From Actinomycetes bacterium (lineage in GTDB: Bacteria; Actinomycetota; Acidimicrobiia; Acidimicrobiales; RAAP-2), in the NCBI GenBank assembly GCA_021800645.1, contig JAJYYT010000092.1, positions 1 through 7,804 on the forward strand: a stretch of DNA of 7,804 bases, in the 5' to 3' direction. Below, piece by piece: positions 6,087 to 7,804 of this stretch. The translations under genes and the position numbers were made by a program. Each line of letters begins with the position of its first letter. The stretch's first letter is position 1. The notes beneath the pieces are model-generated. The model had not been told where the DNA came from. It saw nothing but the letters and a program-made list of their open reading frames with translations, and did not search any database.

Positions 6087-6519
6087 GCTCGGTGTCCGCG
6101 CATCGTGTCCTCGGGGATGATGCCCGTGAGATCGCTTCTCGCGTCGGTCCGCCGACGAGCGAGTCGCGCTGCCAACGGTCCGAGAGTCGGGGCCTGGACT
6201 TGCTCTTCGTCGATGCGGCAGCGCTCGGTATCGATCTGGGCCCCGGGAGGGTCGCGACCACCGTGCCGTCGCCGGTGACCACGACGGCCGTAGCGCCCGG
6301 CTCGAGCAGCAGGAACAGGCCTTCGGAGCGGTACGCCCATCGGTCGATCATCGGTGCCGCCCCCCGTCGGCGTTCTCCTGGCCGCGGGTGTCCTGCCGAT
6401 AGGTTTCATGACCGAACCGGCGACGCGCGCGCAGCGGGTCGGTCTGGGTGTCGACGTCGGCACAGCTTGTCGGCCATGACCCGGTCGTCGAGCGCCAGCT
6501 CGGCGACGGGCTCGGCGGG

Positions 6520-7001
6520 GACTCGCCGGGAGGAGCTGGCCGACCAGCGAGCCGACCGAGGCCTCGGTCACGATGATGGGTCCTTCCGCCTCGAACGGCC
6601 CGCCAGTGCCACGGCGACGGGCGCCGACAGCGGCTCGGCGAGCGCGGCGCGAGGCTGGACCCGGGTACCGCGCAACAGGAGACCTCGAGCGACTCGGGAA
6701 TGCCTTGGCCTCCGACGATCGGGCTCCACCGGGCCAGGCAGACCAGCGCCATCGCTCCGCCCACCGCCACCGCCACCAGCAGCGGGGAGGGGTGGTAGTG
6801 ACGCAGGTTCGGCCTGCCAACCGAAGCGGTGCAAGAAGGCGGGGTGGCTGATCAGGCCGACCAAGCGCACCACGATGTCGGCGGCGATCCCGCCTACGCC
6901 GCCGAACCCAGTCTCGCACCGGCCAGGATGGCCAGCCGCCGGCGGGTCGACCCCAGGCTCACGCAGCAGCCCGGCCCAGCGGCCATGTCGCGCATATACA
7001 T
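6520..7001 (-). pseudogene. ClC chloride channel/antiporter, truncated and multiply frameshifted
   Basis: Five pieces of the N-terminal third of a bacterial ClC protein follow one another in changing frames. From ATG 7001 the first reads RRRLAILAGARLG and meets a TAG. From 6906 the second has GIAADIVVRLVGLISHPAF and LHRFGW. From about 6785 the third has PLLVAVAVGGAMALVCLAR and GGQGIPESLE. From 6663 the fourth has RVQPRAALAEPLSAPVAV. From 6610 the fifth has GTGGPFEAEGPIIVT and ASVGSLVGQLL. The order matches intact actinobacterial relatives, including the GxGIPE loop and the EGP loop with the gating glutamate. Everything after the EGP helix, including the GxFxP loop and the dimer-interface helices, is absent. 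With at least four frame changes in under 500 bases, this is a dead gene, though sequence errors cannot be excluded for single shifts. It is divergent from marR. Confidence 0.75.
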
Positions 7002-7017
7002 CGTAAGACGATAGTAT
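6996..7017. promoter_or_regulatory. AT-rich inverted repeat between ClC pseudogene and marR, operator candidate
   Basis: ATCGT-AAG-ACGAT (7000-7012) is a perfect inverted repeat, and the flanks extend it as ATAC (6996-6999) against GTAT (7014-7017) with one extra base on one side. It is the most AT-rich spot in this part of the window and overlaps the likely -10 region of marR (TAGTAT, 7012-7017). MarR proteins commonly bind such sites and repress their own gene and the divergent neighbour. This is inferred from position and symmetry. Confidence 0.45.
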
Positions 7018-7046
7018 CCACGACGAGACGAGGGGAGGTGCACCGC

Positions 7047-7526
7047 GTGCCGAGCAGGCTTCGACAAGGCGATGGTGGTGGCCCGACGAGCAGCTCGTCG
7101 ATGTCGGCGCGGGCGCTGCCGGACGACGTCTACCACCGGCTCCTCGCGCTCCGCACCGGGCTGCGGCGATTCCAGCACTGGAGCGAGGCCCAGGCGAGAG
7201 CGGCAGGACTGACCCCGGCTCAGCACCAGCTGCTGCTGGCGGTGCGAGGGCACGAGGACCCTGAGGGACCCAGGATCAGCGATATCGCCGACTCCCTGCT
7301 TTTGCGTCATCACAGCGTCGTAGGTCTCGTGGATCGGGCTGAGGCTGCCGGCTTGCTGCGGCGAGTGAGAGACGCCGAGGACCATCGCGTGGTCCGACTA
7401 CGCCTCACGCCGAGCGGCGAGGAGCGGTTGGCCGCGTTGTCTGCGCTGCACGTGGAAGAGCTGAGGCGTCTGGCTCGACAGCTCCCGGACCTCTGGGAGG
7501 GGCTACCTGACCTGCCCGAGCGCTGA
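7047..7526 (+). CDS. MarR-family transcriptional regulator
   Basis: A 159-residue winged-helix regulator, normally a dimer that releases DNA on binding a small phenolic ligand or on oxidation. The core is LTPAQHQLLLAVRGHE (55-70), then the helix-turn-helix ISDIADSLLLRHHSVVGLVD (77-96) followed by RAEAAGLLRR, and the wing RDAEDHRVVRLRLTPSGEER (108-127). N- and C-terminal helices around 26-52 and 128-148 fit the dimer interface. There is no cysteine, so the OhrR-type peroxide switch is excluded. GTG 7047 is chosen because GGGGAGG (7032-7038) lies eight bases upstream. GTG 7038 overlaps that site and ATG 7101 has no ribosome site. The first 20 residues are low-complexity and probably disordered. 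It is divergent from the ClC pseudogene and 224 bases before a probable CMD/AhpD-like gene, either of which could be its target. Confidence 0.9.
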   Translation: MPSRLRQGDGGGPTSSSSMSARALPDDVYHRLLALRTGLRRFQHWSEAQARAAGLTPAQHQLLLAVRGHEDPEGPRISDIADSLLLRHHSVVGLVDRAEAAGLLRRVRDAEDHRVVRLRLTPSGEERLAALSALHVEELRRLARQLPDLWEGLPDLPER

Positions 7527-7560
7527 TCGAGCGTCGAGAACCGGCTGGTCCGGCACCTCC

Positions 7561-7596
7561 GAGATGTTCCGGCTGGCCGAAGATGACGAGATGTTC
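7561..7596 (+). repeat. 9-bp direct repeat, period 27
   Basis: GAGATGTTC occurs at 7561-7569 and 7588-7596 in the marR-to-CMD gap. The even spacing just after marR suggests either paired regulator half-sites or chance. The second copy runs into TTCTAGTCT, a poor -10-like sequence. Confidence 0.35.
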
Positions 7597-7607
7597 TAGT
7601 CTTCAGC

Positions 7608-7623
7608 AGAGGAAAGGTCCTCT
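7608..7623 (+). terminator. Short hairpin after marR, weak terminator candidate
   Basis: AGAGGA (7608-7613) and TCCTCT (7618-7623) pair perfectly around a four-base loop, followed only by TT and then C. The six-pair stem lies 81 bases after the marR stop. It may end marR transcription, but it lacks a U-tract. Confidence 0.3.
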
Positions 7624-7650
7624 TTCGGGCCAGCAAGGTGCAGGGCCGCT

Positions 7651-7671
7651 GGTCGAGCTCGGAGCTCGACC
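7651..7671. promoter_or_regulatory. 21-bp perfect palindrome, operator or hairpin
   Basis: GGTCGAGCTC (7651-7660) and GAGCTCGACC (7662-7671) are exact complements around one central G. The one-base centre makes it a good two-fold protein site and a poor RNA hairpin loop. It lies 79 bases before the ATG of the last gene and directly before the 17-bp tandem repeats. A homodimeric regulator site is the favoured reading. Confidence 0.5.
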
Positions 7672-7690
7672 CGATCACGGACCCCACTGT

Positions 7691-7741
7691 TCACGGACAG
7701 GCAGCGATCACGGACAGGCAGCGATCACGGACAGGCAGCGA
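7691..7741 (+). repeat. 17-bp tandem repeat, three perfect copies (iteron-like)
   Basis: TCACGGACAGGCAGCGA is repeated without a mismatch at 7691-7707, 7708-7724 and 7725-7741. A partial copy, TCACGGAC, lies at 7675-7682. The array ends nine bases before the ATG at 7751, so it forms the leader of that gene, and the last copy supplies the start of its ribosome site (AGAAGG, 7741-7746). No spacers or leader of CRISPR type are present. It may be a binding array or a recent slippage expansion. Confidence 0.9.
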
Positions 7742-7750
7742 GAAGGCGAG

Positions 7751-7804
7751 ATGCGAATCGACCACCGCAGCGTCCTTCCGGCGGCCATCGAGGTCTTGGC
7801 AGGC
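7751..7804 (+). CDS. Probable carboxymuconolactone decarboxylase / AhpD-like protein, 5' end only
   Basis: Eighteen codons are visible before the window ends: MRIDHRSVLPAAIEVLAG. The opening MRID.RSVLPAA...LAG resembles small CMD-domain proteins of the AhpD type, which reduce peroxides or act on lactones. The diagnostic CxxC and His would lie beyond the edge, so the family is a guess from the N-terminus. AGAAGG (7741-7746) lies four bases before the ATG, somewhat close. The upstream palindrome and 17-bp repeats suggest regulated expression, possibly by the neighbouring MarR protein. Confidence 0.45.
   Translation, partial: MRIDHRSVLPAAIEVLAG

Larger units (their letters stand above)
5761..6519. 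other. Degraded, repeat-bearing region without an intact gene
   Basis: About 760 bases between the sqr promoter and the ClC pseudogene show no frame with a convincing protein from end to end. One minus-strand piece (about 6241-6351) reads MIDRWAYRSEGLFLLLEPG followed by ATAVVVTGDGTVVATLPG, which has protein-like alternation but no family that I recognise. A second piece upstream (about 6522-6460) reads VPAEPVAELALDDRVMADKL in the same frame, with a TGA between them. These may be remains of one further gene or of the C-terminal part of the ClC gene. The rest is low-complexity, with 9-bp and 15-bp tandem repeats. Confidence 0.5.

Noticed and set aside
5711..7006. Plus-strand 431-residue open frame across the degraded region
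   Set aside because: The translation is compositionally biased (Ser/Arg/Ala runs from the 9-bp repeat) and is antisense to the ClC fragments.
7675..7741. CRISPR array
   Set aside because: The three 17-bp units are directly adjacent, with no spacers, and no cas gene is in the window.

Overview
The window is GC-rich DNA (roughly 70% by eye) of actinobacterial character. It has GTG starts, at least one probably leaderless gene, and a RecC of the actinobacterial kind. I cannot place the genus. About half of the window is intact genes. The rest is pseudogenes and intergenic DNA with an unusual number of short tandem duplications.

Left part (1-2521). The 5' two thirds of recC, the gamma subunit of exonuclease V (RecBCD), lies on the minus strand and runs off the left edge. 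A 273-base divergent promoter region separates it from the next gene.

Middle (2522-5760). A plus-strand winged-helix regulator carries three cysteines spaced much like the Fe-S ligands of SufR. It is followed by a 60-residue four-cysteine protein. Facing these on the minus strand are an intact human-type (type II) sulfide:quinone oxidoreductase, its promoter with a small palindrome at the expected start of transcription, a trace of a glyoxalase-like gene, and a DUF302 gene broken by frameshifts. One of those frameshifts is a perfect 10-bp tandem duplication. The simplest reading is a small sulfide-detoxification locus in which the regulator controls sqr and perhaps the cysteine-rich protein, with DUF302 as a decayed third member.

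Right part (5761-7804). A degraded stretch without an intact gene holds in-frame 9-bp and 15-bp tandem repeats. Next is a ClC chloride-channel pseudogene with at least four frame changes, which keeps only the N-terminal third of the family. Divergent from it is an intact MarR-family regulator, and the two share an AT-rich inverted repeat. The 224 bases after marR are dense in structure: a repeated 9-mer, a hairpin, a 21-bp palindrome and three perfect 17-bp tandem repeats. They lead into the first 18 codons of a probable carboxymuconolactone-decarboxylase/AhpD-like gene cut by the right edge.

I see no mobile element, CRISPR array, tRNA or rRNA. The observations most worth following are the cysteine-bearing regulator next to sqr, the palindrome-plus-repeat region before the last gene, and the slippage-type duplications that accompany gene decay.
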